Source of the DNA: JABHGY01 sp964525185
Lineage (GTDB): Bacteria > Fidelibacterota > Marinisomatia > Marinisomatales > UBA1611
Direction of reading: 5' to 3'
Assembly (NCBI GenBank): GCA_964525185.1
Contig: CAZGFQ010000009.1
Coordinates: 1-64,000 of the forward strand
DNA length: 64,000 nt
Made by a program: the position numbers and the translations under genes. Below are positions 33,897 to 42,734 of the stretch, piece after piece. How positions within the stretch are numbered: the stretch's first letter is position 1; every line of letters begins with the position of its first letter. The notes below the pieces were generated by a model. The model made no database searches. It was given only the letters and a program-made list of their open reading frames with translations, and was not told where the DNA came from.

Positions 33897-35637
33897 TTAA
33901 TGTGTTCTGGAGTTCGATAACTTTTTTTATTTCATCTTCCACATTTCCGCCACTCGCTTCTTTTTTTCTAATAAGGTGACGTAATGCTTGAATTTTTTCT
34001 TTTATAGGCTTTGATTTTAAGATATTCAGACAGTCTTTTACAATCTGTTCAGGTATTCCATGAATTTCTTCTTGAATTAGTATTTCTGTTACAATATCGC
34101 GCTCATCTTTATCGCTAAAAGATTCAGCTAAAGCAGAGTGGTCAATAACCATTGCTTTACTCATTAGTTTCTCTGCTAACTTTTTTAAAATGGGTTCAAT
34201 AAAATCATTAGGAGAAATATGGGTTTTTACAAGTTGTCTATGATCTGGGTCCTCACTCGCTAATAATCTAATTAATTCTAATTGTGCCCTTTGATCAACT
34301 GATGAGAATGAAAACATTCGTTTTTCTCTTATGGGTGTTTCGTTCGCAAAAGGCGAAGGCCGTCGTTGAGATTGGCGCATATATTTCTCGAGGTCCTTAT
34401 CTCTTATTTGAAGTCTATCGCCCACGGTTCGCAATAATTCATCTCGAATGATACCATCCGTTATACTTGTAATTTCTTGCAGAAGTTCTTTAACATAATC
34501 ACTCCTATCCACCCCTTTTAGTTTATCTACTTTATAAAATGAAAAATGAAAATCAATAAAAGGTTGCCCATTATTAATGGCTGATTGAACAGTTTCTTTT
34601 CCTGCTTCTAAAACCCAATCATCTGGATCTTTCCCCTTTGGTGGGCATACAACTGTCGATTCGACTCCGCTTTTTAATAAAACAAATCCCGCTCTAGTAG
34701 CCGCATTTCCTCCTGCGTTATCTCCATCATAAAATAATACAGCTTTATTGGATAGCTTTTTTAAATTTCGTGCATGATTCTCAGTTAATGCTGTTCCTGA
34801 TACAGCAACCACATTTGTTATCCCCGCCTGATATAATTGTAGAAAATCAAAATAACCTTCAACTATAATTGTAGAACCATCTTTTCGTATTGAGTCTCGT
34901 GTAGCGTGGGCACCGTAAAAGATACCGCTTTTTTTATACAGTGGCGTTTCGGGAGAATTTAAATATTTTGCAGGATCATCATCACCAAAAACACGGCCCC
35001 CAAATGCAATAACTTTCCCAGATCGGTTGAAAATAGGAACCATAATTCTTGACCTAAACCGATCGAATGTACCTTTATCTGTTCTTGAAAAAAGACCTGT
35101 CTTTAGTAATGTATCCGTAGAAATGTTTTCTGCATTTGTATGCTTTGTTAATTGGCTCCAAGTATCAATAGCAAGCCCAAGTTTAAATTGTTTTATAATA
35201 TCTTCAGAAAAACCTCGAGATTTTAAATAAGCTAATGCTTTTTCGCCCATTGGAGAAAATAAATTATCCTGATATAGTTGTGTAGCTACATCATGAAGTT
35301 CGTATAGCTTTGAATAAATATCTCTTGATTTATCATCTTGAGTAAAATCAACTTGAATGCCATATCGTTGACCGATTGTTTGGACTGCTTCAGGGAATGG
35401 TATTCTTTCATATTCCATTAAAAAGGTTATTGCATTTCCCCCTGCGCCACATCCAAAGCAATGATATATTTGTTTAGCGGGGGCAACACTAAATGAAGGT
35501 GTTTTTTCATTATGAAAGGGACAAAGTCCAAAATAATTCCCACCACGTTTTTTTAGATCGACAACTTCTGAAACGATATCAACAATATTTGCGGTATCTC
35601 TTACGTGGTCAATTGTGTCTTGTGGGATTTGCGCCAT
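33880..35637 (-). CDS. dnaG: DNA primase
   Basis: 585 aa. The CHC2 zinc finger has ligands Cys39, His42, Cys60 and Cys63 (LCPFHNEKTPSF, YHCFGCGAGG). The Toprim domain contains IIVEGYFDFLQLYQAG and VLFYDGDNAGG. A helicase-binding C-terminal region lies from about 430 onward. It makes RNA primers for replication. Upstream cvpA ends 4 nt before it and the downstream PEGA gene overlaps it by 17 nt, so replication and envelope genes share a transcript. Confidence 0.96.
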   Translation of the reverse strand: MAQIPQDTIDHVRDTANIVDIVSEVVDLKKRGGNYFGLCPFHNEKTPSFSVAPAKQIYHCFGCGAGGNAITFLMEYERIPFPEAVQTIGQRYGIQVDFTQDDKSRDIYSKLYELHDVATQLYQDNLFSPMGEKALAYLKSRGFSEDIIKQFKLGLAIDTWSQLTKHTNAENISTDTLLKTGLFSRTDKGTFDRFRSRIMVPIFNRSGKVIAFGGRVFGDDDPAKYLNSPETPLYKKSGIFYGAHATRDSIRKDGSTIIVEGYFDFLQLYQAGITNVVAVSGTALTENHARNLKKLSNKAVLFYDGDNAGGNAATRAGFVLLKSGVESTVVCPPKGKDPDDWVLEAGKETVQSAINNGQPFIDFHFSFYKVDKLKGVDRSDYVKELLQEITSITDGIIRDELLRTVGDRLQIRDKDLEKYMRQSQRRPSPFANETPIREKRMFSFSSVDQRAQLELIRLLASEDPDHRQLVKTHISPNDFIEPILKKLAEKLMSKAMVIDHSALAESFSDKDERDIVTEILIQEEIHGIPEQIVKDCLNILKSKPIKEKIQALRHLIRKKEASGGNVEDEIKKVIELQNTLNELTN

Positions 35638-35641
35638 AATA

Positions 35642-36178
35642 CTAAATCGTCATGCCAGTTGATAAGCTTTGAATGAACTCTTCACTCTTTTTAATGGGAT
35701 CTTGCCAATGAAATGTTTCAATAATTCCATCACGAATAATAATGTTTGTTTTTGCTATTCGGGAATTATCAATAATAATGGATGACCACTTATCTAAGGG
35801 AAGTATATCGATAAACCATATAATTACAGCCATTACAACTAATCCCTTTAATGCGCCAAATAAAACACCCATAAATTGATTGACCCATTGATTGTTGTCA
35901 GATAAAAATGCAATATGGAAAAATTTTGTTAATAATCTTACTGAAAATATTGTTATTGCGAATAACCCAGCGCCAGACAAAATCATTTCAACCCAAGGAT
36001 CTATAGCTAATAGTTCATGGATTTTCCCTGCAAGAATTATATAATATTTAAACGAAATAAATGTGGCTAATACTAGCCCAAATAATCGGCCTAGTTCTTC
36101 AATTAAGCCTCTTTTAAATCCAATCATTCCCATTACAATAAGATAAAAGACAGCAAACCCGTCAATAAAATATCCCAT
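35642..36178 (-). CDS. CvpA family membrane protein
   Basis: 178 aa, four hydrophobic segments. The start MGYFIDGFAVFYLIVMGMIGFKRGLIEELGRLFGLVLATF fits the CvpA/colicin V production family (GxxRGxxxEL pattern). The family contributes to envelope stress resistance, but its molecular role is unclear. It abuts yqeY and dnaG in the same operon (1 nt and 4 nt). Confidence 0.85.
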   Translation of the reverse strand: MGYFIDGFAVFYLIVMGMIGFKRGLIEELGRLFGLVLATFISFKYYIILAGKIHELLAIDPWVEMILSGAGLFAITIFSVRLLTKFFHIAFLSDNNQWVNQFMGVLFGALKGLVVMAVIIWFIDILPLDKWSSIIIDNSRIAKTNIIIRDGIIETFHWQDPIKKSEEFIQSLSTGMTI

Positions 36179-36622
36179 TCAGGAGAGCAAATCCCTTAAA
36201 ATCAGGTTTGCTGCTTTTCCGTCAATCTGCCCTGCACCTCGCTTTAAAACTTCGGGCATTACTTTTCCCATATCACTTATAGAATTTGCCTTCGTTTCTG
36301 CAACAACACTTTCTACAATTTTACGAATCTCTTCTTCGCTCATCATTGTTGGTAAGTATGTTTCCATTATATCAGCTTCGAATTTTTCAACATTGGATAG
36401 TTCTTCTCGTCCAGCATCCAAATATATTTTTTCAGATTCACGCCTTTGCTTTACGAGTGTTTGGATTGTTTTGATCTCTTCCGCTTCTGAGAGATTATCC
36501 CTTTTTGCAATTTTTTTATCTTTTAATTTTGCTATCACACCACGAAGAGTGATTGCTTTTTGCTTTTCTCCTGCCTTCATAGCTTCATACATATCTGATT
36601 GTATTTTTTCAAATAAACTCAT
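36179..36622 (-). CDS. yqeY: GatB/YqeY domain protein
   Basis: 147 aa, full family length. It starts MSLFEKIQSDMYEAMKAGEK, has LRGVIAKLKDKKIAK and KQRRESEKIYLDAGR, and ends with MGKVMPEVLKRGAGQIDGKA, the typical YqeY tail related to the GatB tRNA-binding domain. It is often next to rpsU or dnaG; here it lies upstream of cvpA and dnaG. The exact function is unknown, and tRNA-dependent amidation binding is assumed from homology. Confidence 0.93.
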   Translation of the reverse strand: MSLFEKIQSDMYEAMKAGEKQKAITLRGVIAKLKDKKIAKRDNLSEAEEIKTIQTLVKQRRESEKIYLDAGREELSNVEKFEADIMETYLPTMMSEEEIRKIVESVVAETKANSISDMGKVMPEVLKRGAGQIDGKAANLILRDLLS

Positions 36623-36631
36623 TTTTTATTC

Positions 36632-37456
36632 CTACGATTGATCAATTTTTTTCATTGCCATTAATAATTTATCTTTATTATTCCCAAACCCAATAAATCG
36701 TCTTCCTGCTTTTTTGGAAATGCGCCCTATAATTCCTTCCCCTAAAAATGGGTCCAAAACCCAGTTTAATTTAAAACTGCTTGCGCTTAAAACTCGATTC
36801 ACCAAACGATCTGGGATAGATTCATCACCGGGTAGAGGGCGTATATCTGCCCAAAAATTTGAATTAATAATTGGACGCTCATCAAAGACTGATTCATTAG
36901 ACTCTTTTTGGACATAATTCTGATTAAAAAGAAAATCATTTGTTTTGGTTGCAAACCAAATGTCTGAAACTTGGTTTTTCCAAGTTGCAGATTTTGACTT
37001 TCTACCACTTGGAATATTGTTCCAGGTAATTCGAGATTGAACCTTTAAGTGGTTGCTTAATAAAGCATGGTACATTCCAGAATAGCGCCAACCACATAAT
37101 AGATAAATGGCTCCTGTAGGTTGTAAAACACGCATGGATTCTTTCAACCAATTATCATTCCACTGATAAAAATCTTGAAGGGTCATTTTTTCAGGTCGGT
37201 TATCATTGTCTGTCCAAGGGTCTTCTGGTGGTTGAGCCATAATTAAATCAATCGAATTTTCGGGTAATTTTTTTAATCCGTCAATAACGTCAGCTAAAAA
37301 CAATCCTTCTGCCATAGAATCGGGTGTCATGTTAATATCTTCAGCCGTTTGGACAGCTGGCAAATATCGATTTAAATCATTTATAGTCAGCCCTGGGTAT
37401 GGTTCCAATGGATTACTAAATAGTGGAGTGAATGTTTCTTTTGATTCTTCTGGCAT
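36632..37456 (-). CDS. Divergent DNA-methyltransferase-like protein (N4/N6 class, beta order)
   Basis: 274 aa with the fold pattern of site-specific DNA methyltransferases in the beta arrangement (motif IV first, motif I near the C-terminus). Motif IV reads AQPPEDPW (74-81) instead of the catalytic D/N/S-PP-Y/F/W. Motif I reads DPFLGEG (235-241), as expected, but the following acidic SAM-ribose position is GFGNNKD instead of GFE/GFD. So two key positions are altered and activity is doubtful. No restriction gene is nearby. It sits between the deoxynucleoside kinase and yqeY in a housekeeping operon. It could be an inactive regulator, a target-modified enzyme, or a fast-evolving orphan methylase. 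Confidence 0.75.
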   Translation of the reverse strand: MPEESKETFTPLFSNPLEPYPGLTINDLNRYLPAVQTAEDINMTPDSMAEGLFLADVIDGLKKLPENSIDLIMAQPPEDPWTDNDNRPEKMTLQDFYQWNDNWLKESMRVLQPTGAIYLLCGWRYSGMYHALLSNHLKVQSRITWNNIPSGRKSKSATWKNQVSDIWFATKTNDFLFNQNYVQKESNESVFDERPIINSNFWADIRPLPGDESIPDRLVNRVLSASSFKLNWVLDPFLGEGIIGRISKKAGRRFIGFGNNKDKLLMAMKKIDQS

Positions 37457-37475
37457 AAGTTAATTTATGTTTTTT

Positions 37476-38096
37476 TCAAATCTTCTCAAGTATTTGTTTT
37501 TCAATATTTTCTAATTGATCATGGTCTTCAAAAATATTAAACCCATCTGACTCAACTATTAAAACAGGCATATTCGTAATGGAATTCACCCAACGATCAT
37601 ATGAAATATTTAAACTATGTAGATATTCTGGGTCAATGGATTGTTCGTAATCTCTACCACGAGATTTTATTCTACTTATGAGCGTATCTGTGGATGCTTT
37701 TAAATAAACAATTAAATCAGGTTTTTTTAAAAAAGAAGTCATTACTTCAAATAATCCACAATAATTGTCCCAATCTCGTTTATTCATATTCCCCATTTCG
37801 TGAAGATTCCTTGCGAAAATTTCTACATCTTCATAGATAGTTCGATCTTGAATAACACCTTGCGTTTTTGATGACATTTCTTGGTGAGTTTCAAATCGTT
37901 TATGTAAAAAGTATATTTGAAGATTAAAGCTCCATCTTTTCATGTCACCATAAAAATCAGATAAATATGGATTATCTGACACAGATTCATAATAAGGAAG
38001 CCAATTTTGTCTTTTGGACATATGATCTGTGAACGTTGTTTTTCCGGCACCAATATTTCCAGATAAACCAATAAAAGGGAATTTGTTATTTTTCAT
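37476..38096 (-). CDS. Deoxynucleoside kinase (deoxyadenosine/deoxycytidine/deoxyguanosine type)
   Basis: 206 aa. The P-loop is GNIGAGKTT (13-21). Further motifs are WSFNLQIYFLHKRF, the catalytic DRTIYEDVEIFA (DR-S/T-hhED), and the LID-type arginines RIKSRGRDYEQS. It phosphorylates deoxynucleosides for salvage. The ATG at 38096 gives the usual short N-terminus; a TTG further upstream at 38123 is possible but overlaps the divergent intergenic region. It leads the leftward yqeY-dnaG run, and the divergent arsC-like gene lies 84 nt away. Confidence 0.92.
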   Translation of the reverse strand: MKNNKFPFIGLSGNIGAGKTTFTDHMSKRQNWLPYYESVSDNPYLSDFYGDMKRWSFNLQIYFLHKRFETHQEMSSKTQGVIQDRTIYEDVEIFARNLHEMGNMNKRDWDNYCGLFEVMTSFLKKPDLIVYLKASTDTLISRIKSRGRDYEQSIDPEYLHSLNISYDRWVNSITNMPVLIVESDGFNIFEDHDQLENIEKQILEKI

Positions 38097-38180
38097 GGCC
38101 GGAAAATACTGATGAATCGCCAATGGCAGAAGATTGATTTATTGACAATTTCATATTTTGTTACTGAAATTCCATTATAT

Positions 38181-38600
38181 ATGGATCGAAAGAAAAAAGT
38201 TTTATTCGTTTGTACGGGAAATAGTTGTAGGTCTCAAATGGCGGAAGGCATTATGAGAGACCTGGCGGGCAACACGTTTGAAGTGTTTAGTGCGGGGAGC
38301 CATCCATCACGAGTTCATCCAATGTCAATTGCGATTTTAGCAGAATGGGGAATAAATATTTCTCATCATACATCTGATTCTATTGATCAATATTTGGATA
38401 ATGAAATTGATATCGTGATTACGGTTTGTGATAATGCAAATGAAATTTGCCCTATTTTCCCTGGAGATGTTAAAAGGATACATTGGAGTATCGATGACCC
38501 TTTTCATGGATGGGGCGATGAGGAGCAATTTAAAAATCGATATAGAGAAACTCGAAATGATATTAAAAACAGAATTGAAAAATTGCTACAAACAGAATAA
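38181..38600 (+). CDS. arsC: Thioredoxin-coupled arsenate reductase (LMW phosphatase fold)
   Basis: 139 aa. The P-loop CTGNSCRS (Cys11 to Ser18) is followed by MAEGIMRDLAG. The redox pair Cys83 and Cys90 (VCDNANEIC) corresponds to Cys82/Cys89 of plasmid pI258 ArsC, and DPF carries the general-acid Asp106. The Cys triad shows a thioredoxin-dependent arsenate reductase rather than a protein tyrosine phosphatase. I chose the ATG at 38181; the frame continues to 38112 but those residues are not conserved. No arsB, acr3 or arsR is in the window. Confidence 0.88.
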   Translation: MDRKKKVLFVCTGNSCRSQMAEGIMRDLAGNTFEVFSAGSHPSRVHPMSIAILAEWGINISHHTSDSIDQYLDNEIDIVITVCDNANEICPIFPGDVKRIHWSIDDPFHGWGDEEQFKNRYRETRNDIKNRIEKLLQTE

Positions 38601-38626
38601 TATATAGAACACTTATAAAGAACCAT

Positions 38627-41600
38627 TTGAAATATTTATTTACAATCTTCTTTTTTTGTTATTCTCAATTATATGCTCAAATTCTTTTTACTGAAATATT
38701 ATATGATTTGCCTGGTCCAGATTCACCAAATGAATTTGTAGAAATATATAACCCATCGATTACCGACACTATTCATTTGGACGGCTGGACAATCAAAGAC
38801 CGTCTATATACAGACACCCTTGAAGATTCTGGAGACGGATTATCGGTTCCGCCTAATGGGTATGGACTAATTCTAGAGGGTGATTATGATTTATCTAATG
38901 GCATATATCAAGCTATTATCCCAGTAAGTACGATAATTATAAAAGTTGATGATTCTAGTATTGGGAATGGACTTTCGGGTTCAGACTCATTATTTTTATA
39001 TGATTCTTCAGGCGTTTTGGTTGATTCCTTTGGTTGGGAAGATGTGGCTGATGATGGTTTTTCTTTAGAAAAAGCGCGCCCTTCTCATCCTAATGAACCA
39101 TATAACTGGCTCCAAAGTCGCGACTCCTTAGGATCACCCGGCCAATTAAATAGCGTATATCCTTTGGACATAGATGGATCCATTGTTTCGAATACAATTA
39201 TACTTTCTCCACCTATTATTGAATCAAATGAAACAACAACTATCATGGGCAAAATAGTTAATGATGGTTTTCAATCATTTGATGGACAAATACATATAAT
39301 CAACAATAATGAAATAATTGCTTTAGAATATTTTTCTACTTTAACTGAATTAGATACAACAGAGTTTGAGTTGGAAATTGGACCATTTTTTTCTGGAGAA
39401 CACACCATTATTGTTTCTCTTGTTATTGAGAATGACTTAAATCTTTTGAATAATATTGATTCTATTTCTTTGGGCGTAAAATTCGAGCCATCTCTATTTC
39501 GAATTAATGAATTTTACCCACAACCAACAAGCGATGAGCCAGAGTTTATTGAGTTGATTTATTTTGGGAGCGACACATTAAATATATCTGGATGGAGAGT
39601 AACTGATAATAGCGATGGATTAAATTATGTTTGGCCTAATAAAACCGTTTCTCCAAATGAATATTTTATTATTGCTGATGATTCTTCATTTTTTGATATT
39701 TCACCAGAAAATAGTCTCTATATCGTTCCCGATGGTGGGTTCCCAACTCTGAATAATTCCGGCGATATTATTCGCCTACTTGATCCTTTTAATACAATAA
39801 TTGATTCCCTTATCTATGATTCAAATTGGGGATATTCATCAGGAGTTTCAGTTGAAAAAATATTTCCAGAATCTAATTCTTATGATATAAATAACTGGGA
39901 GCCCAATTCGTCTGAAATTGGAAAATCTCCCGGCGTTGTAAATTCTGTAACACCTTCAGAAATAAATGGATCACTAGGAAATATTGTCAACTTTATCCCA
40001 TTAACGCCTAATGAAGATGAACCATTTTTAATACAAGTTCCTGTAATTAATTCGGGAGTTAATATTTTTTCCGGATCTGTTCAGGTAGATTATAACGGGT
40101 TGAATATTTCTGAATCTTACTTCACATCTGGCGTATTAGCAGAAACAACATTCGTTTCTCTTTCAATGCCGGGATTTGAATCTGGTATACATACCTTAGA
40201 AATAAGCCTCATTATATCTGAAGATTCTAATTTGAATGATAATACAATCATTGATACGCTATTAGTTCGTTATGGGTTTAATGATATTAGCATAAATGAA
40301 TTCATGGCTTTACCCAATAATGACCAGGCTGAATTTGTAGAAATTGTATCTAATCGCGATATGGAAATGACAAGTTGGGGATTTAGCGATAACCGCAAAA
40401 ACCCAAGTGAATTGCAAAGTATTATTGTTCAAGAAAATGAATTTATAGTTATTGCATCTGATTCACTTATTTTTAATTTTGTTCACCCAGAAGCGCATAC
40501 TATTGTACTTCAAAATCAGTTCCCATCTCTCAACAATTCTGGAGACGCCATTTATATATACGACATGACAGGCGCTATAATTGATTCCCTTATCTATAAT
40601 GAGAATTGGCATCTTGAGTCAGAAATATCAACAGAAAAACTTCGACCTGAATTCGAATCAAATCTAAATAATAATTGGACTTTAGCTGACCCGGTTATTG
40701 GCAGTACTCCAGGAAATGAAAATAGCAAAATATTAAAAAACATTGATGGCTCTATTATTCAATCATTTGTAACACATTCTCCCGAATTCCCTGAATTATC
40801 AGATTCGATTCAAATAAATATTTCTATTTATAATGCAGGCATTTCACCTTTTTCTGGTTCTTTTTATGTGGAAGAAAATGATGATGAATTGGCTGAAAAT
40901 TCTTTTTCATTCATTGATCCTGGGGATACGTTAAATATACCTTTTATGGTTATGCCATTCAGTTCTGGAATTCATTTTATTCAGATATATTTAGTTATAC
41001 CGGGTGATTCTCAGCCCAACAATGATTATGGAGCCGATACAATCTTTGTTTCGTTCCCCCTTGGAAGTATAAAGATAAATGAATTTATGTCGCTAACTGA
41101 TTCTAACCATTTTGAATTTGTAGAAATCGTATCTTTTGAAAAGTTAAATATAAATAATTGGGCATTAACAGATTTATCAAATCGATTAATGTTTTTTCCA
41201 AACATTGATTTAAATCAGGGGTCCTATTTTACATTATTAAGTGATTCTTCATTGCTTAATTCAATTCCAGATACGGCACTATTTTCAATATCCAGTAATA
41301 TGTTCCCAAATCTAAATAATACATCAGATGGAATTTATGTTTTGGACATGACTGGAAAAATAATTGATTCTCTTATCTATAATGATAATTGGCCTATTTT
41401 AGAAAATAGGTCTACCGAAAAATTTCAACCAAATTATGAATCTAATTCTTCGAAAAACTGGGGTATTGCAGTAAACGAAATGGGTTCCACTCCAGGCATG
41501 GAAAATAGTCTCGCATTCGATTCTCTACCAATTGATGGGTCTGTAACGCTATCTCCAAATCCATTTTCACCTAATAATGATGGATTAGATGATTTGCTAA

Positions 41601-41854
41601 ATCTTTCTTATTCACTCCCATTTGAGAATAGTACATTGCGTGTTGAAGTATTTGATATGGCAGGTCGCACAATTGCTCAACCATTTTATAATTTAAACGT
41701 GGGGCAGAATGGTGTTTTATTTTGGGATGGATTAAGAACGTCGGGAGAAATCGCTCGAATGGGGATTTATTTAATTAAAATAATTGCGAAGGATCATGCA
41801 TCCGGGAAAGAATGGATGGACATACAAACAATTGTTCTTGCAAAAAAATTATAA
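38627..41854 (+). CDS. Large secreted protein with four lamin-tail domains and a C-terminal FlgD/sorting-like domain
   Basis: 1075 aa from a TTG start, giving a signal peptide (MKYLFTIFFFCYSQLYA). Lamin-tail (LTD) domains begin at about 19, 291, 554 and 816. Each has a start like INEFxxxP-x-x-EFVEI, a GW turn, PNNSGD or similar, and the hallmark IIDSLIYxxNW. CARDB/adhesion-like beta domains separate them (about 190-285, 450-550, 710-810). The C-terminus (about 975-1075) has SPNPFSPNNDGLDDLLNLSY, EVFDMAGRTI and a WDG...GIYLIKI pattern, the type A/FlgD sorting-like tail. It probably lies on the cell surface or is secreted. A strong bidirectional terminator follows. Confidence 0.85.
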   Translation: MKYLFTIFFFCYSQLYAQILFTEILYDLPGPDSPNEFVEIYNPSITDTIHLDGWTIKDRLYTDTLEDSGDGLSVPPNGYGLILEGDYDLSNGIYQAIIPVSTIIIKVDDSSIGNGLSGSDSLFLYDSSGVLVDSFGWEDVADDGFSLEKARPSHPNEPYNWLQSRDSLGSPGQLNSVYPLDIDGSIVSNTIILSPPIIESNETTTIMGKIVNDGFQSFDGQIHIINNNEIIALEYFSTLTELDTTEFELEIGPFFSGEHTIIVSLVIENDLNLLNNIDSISLGVKFEPSLFRINEFYPQPTSDEPEFIELIYFGSDTLNISGWRVTDNSDGLNYVWPNKTVSPNEYFIIADDSSFFDISPENSLYIVPDGGFPTLNNSGDIIRLLDPFNTIIDSLIYDSNWGYSSGVSVEKIFPESNSYDINNWEPNSSEIGKSPGVVNSVTPSEINGSLGNIVNFIPLTPNEDEPFLIQVPVINSGVNIFSGSVQVDYNGLNISESYFTSGVLAETTFVSLSMPGFESGIHTLEISLIISEDSNLNDNTIIDTLLVRYGFNDISINEFMALPNNDQAEFVEIVSNRDMEMTSWGFSDNRKNPSELQSIIVQENEFIVIASDSLIFNFVHPEAHTIVLQNQFPSLNNSGDAIYIYDMTGAIIDSLIYNENWHLESEISTEKLRPEFESNLNNNWTLADPVIGSTPGNENSKILKNIDGSIIQSFVTHSPEFPELSDSIQINISIYNAGISPFSGSFYVEENDDELAENSFSFIDPGDTLNIPFMVMPFSSGIHFIQIYLVIPGDSQPNNDYGADTIFVSFPLGSIKINEFMSLTDSNHFEFVEIVSFEKLNINNWALTDLSNRLMFFPNIDLNQGSYFTLLSDSSLLNSIPDTALFSISSNMFPNLNNTSDGIYVLDMTGKIIDSLIYNDNWPILENRSTEKFQPNYESNSSKNWGIAVNEMGSTPGMENSLAFDSLPIDGSVTLSPNPFSPNNDGLDDLLNLSYSLPFENSTLRVEVFDMAGRTIAQPFYNLNVGQNGVLFWDGLRTSGEIARMGIYLIKIIAKDHASGKEWMDIQTIVLAKKL

Positions 41855-41890
41855 AAAAAGGGGCTTTAATAAAGCCCCTTTTTCTCTCTT
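41855..41890. terminator. Bidirectional rho-independent terminator between convergent genes
   Basis: Near-perfect inverted repeat with GC core AAGGGGCTTT at 41858-41867 and AAAGCCCCTT at 41871-41880, loop AAT. A-rich sequence on the left and T-rich on the right extend the stem to 13 bp and supply a U-tract in both directions. It serves the lamin-tail gene (plus) and the barrel gene at 41903 (minus). Confidence 0.92.
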
Positions 41891-41902
41891 TTTATTTTTT
41901 AA

Positions 41903-42619
41903 TTAAAACCCAAAACCTATTCGTGCATGATAACTGGTAAATCCTCCTGAGCCAGGAATGATATCATCAGCCATGGTATAGCGCGCAAATAGAAATGTAT
42001 CTAACATTAATATTTTGAATTGAATCCCAGCTTGAGCATGATACCCGTCTGAGTTAATCCTGTTTTCATCTAAATAATCAATTAAAGCTTCTGTCTCAAA
42101 TTCGCCATTTTCTAAATCACCACCAGATACAACCGCCTCAAACATTTCTTGACTTACCATTGGGGTACGAACATGTTTATTTGCACCCAACCCAACAAAA
42201 AGTTTTGCTTTTGCAAGAAATGGAATTCCTAAACCGAATAGTTTTTTCCTCAGCGTTACATAATAAGATCCTGACAAAAGACCTGCCTGAGCGCTGTCAA
42301 GATTCATTACTTCATTTTTAAATGAAAAGGTATACGGAGAAACAGATGCAAATCCTTCTGCTTCCAGTGCTAAGCCAAATGGAATAGCATCAAAATATAC
42401 ATAGCCACCAAAACCGCCACTATTTTCAAATCCTTGTGTTGAGAATTCCCCCACTTGAACCATTGTACCCATAACATCAACCATCATTGCGCTTGAAGAG
42501 TCGCCTACTGAAAACAAACTATAAGTACCTTGGGCACCAAAACCGCCAATTGCTTTTAGTGGCGAAAACGATAGAAATATTAATGTTACAACTGAAATTA
42601 TTTTTTTATAAAACGTCAT
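41903..42619 (-). CDS. Putative outer membrane beta-barrel protein
   Basis: 238 aa from the ATG at 42619, which has a consensus AGGAGG at 42624-42629 and gives a clean signal peptide (MTFYKKIISVVTLIFLSFSPLKA). The mature part is Gly/Ala/Phe-rich with alternating strands (GYVYFDAIPFGLALEAEGF, KLFVGLGANKHV, DTFLFARYTMADDI). It ends in YHARIGFGF, with a C-terminal Phe typical of barrels. A longer frame to 42685 would add 22 residues without conserved features. The family is not recognised. Confidence 0.75.
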   Translation of the reverse strand: MTFYKKIISVVTLIFLSFSPLKAIGGFGAQGTYSLFSVGDSSSAMMVDVMGTMVQVGEFSTQGFENSGGFGGYVYFDAIPFGLALEAEGFASVSPYTFSFKNEVMNLDSAQAGLLSGSYYVTLRKKLFGLGIPFLAKAKLFVGLGANKHVRTPMVSQEMFEAVVSGGDLENGEFETEALIDYLDENRINSDGYHAQAGIQFKILMLDTFLFARYTMADDIIPGSGGFTSYHARIGFGF

Positions 42620-42734
42620 AAGACCTCCTAATGTATTTATTATTTGGATTAATTTACATAAAAGATATGAGCAATTCATTAGCATTTGAATACCACCTTC
42701 TTCTTCAATAAATTGATGGTATCATATTTATTCC

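Noticed and set aside
36632..37456. Restriction-modification system
   Set aside because: There is only a methyltransferase-like protein with altered motifs; no endonuclease or specificity gene lies within the surrounding housekeeping genes.
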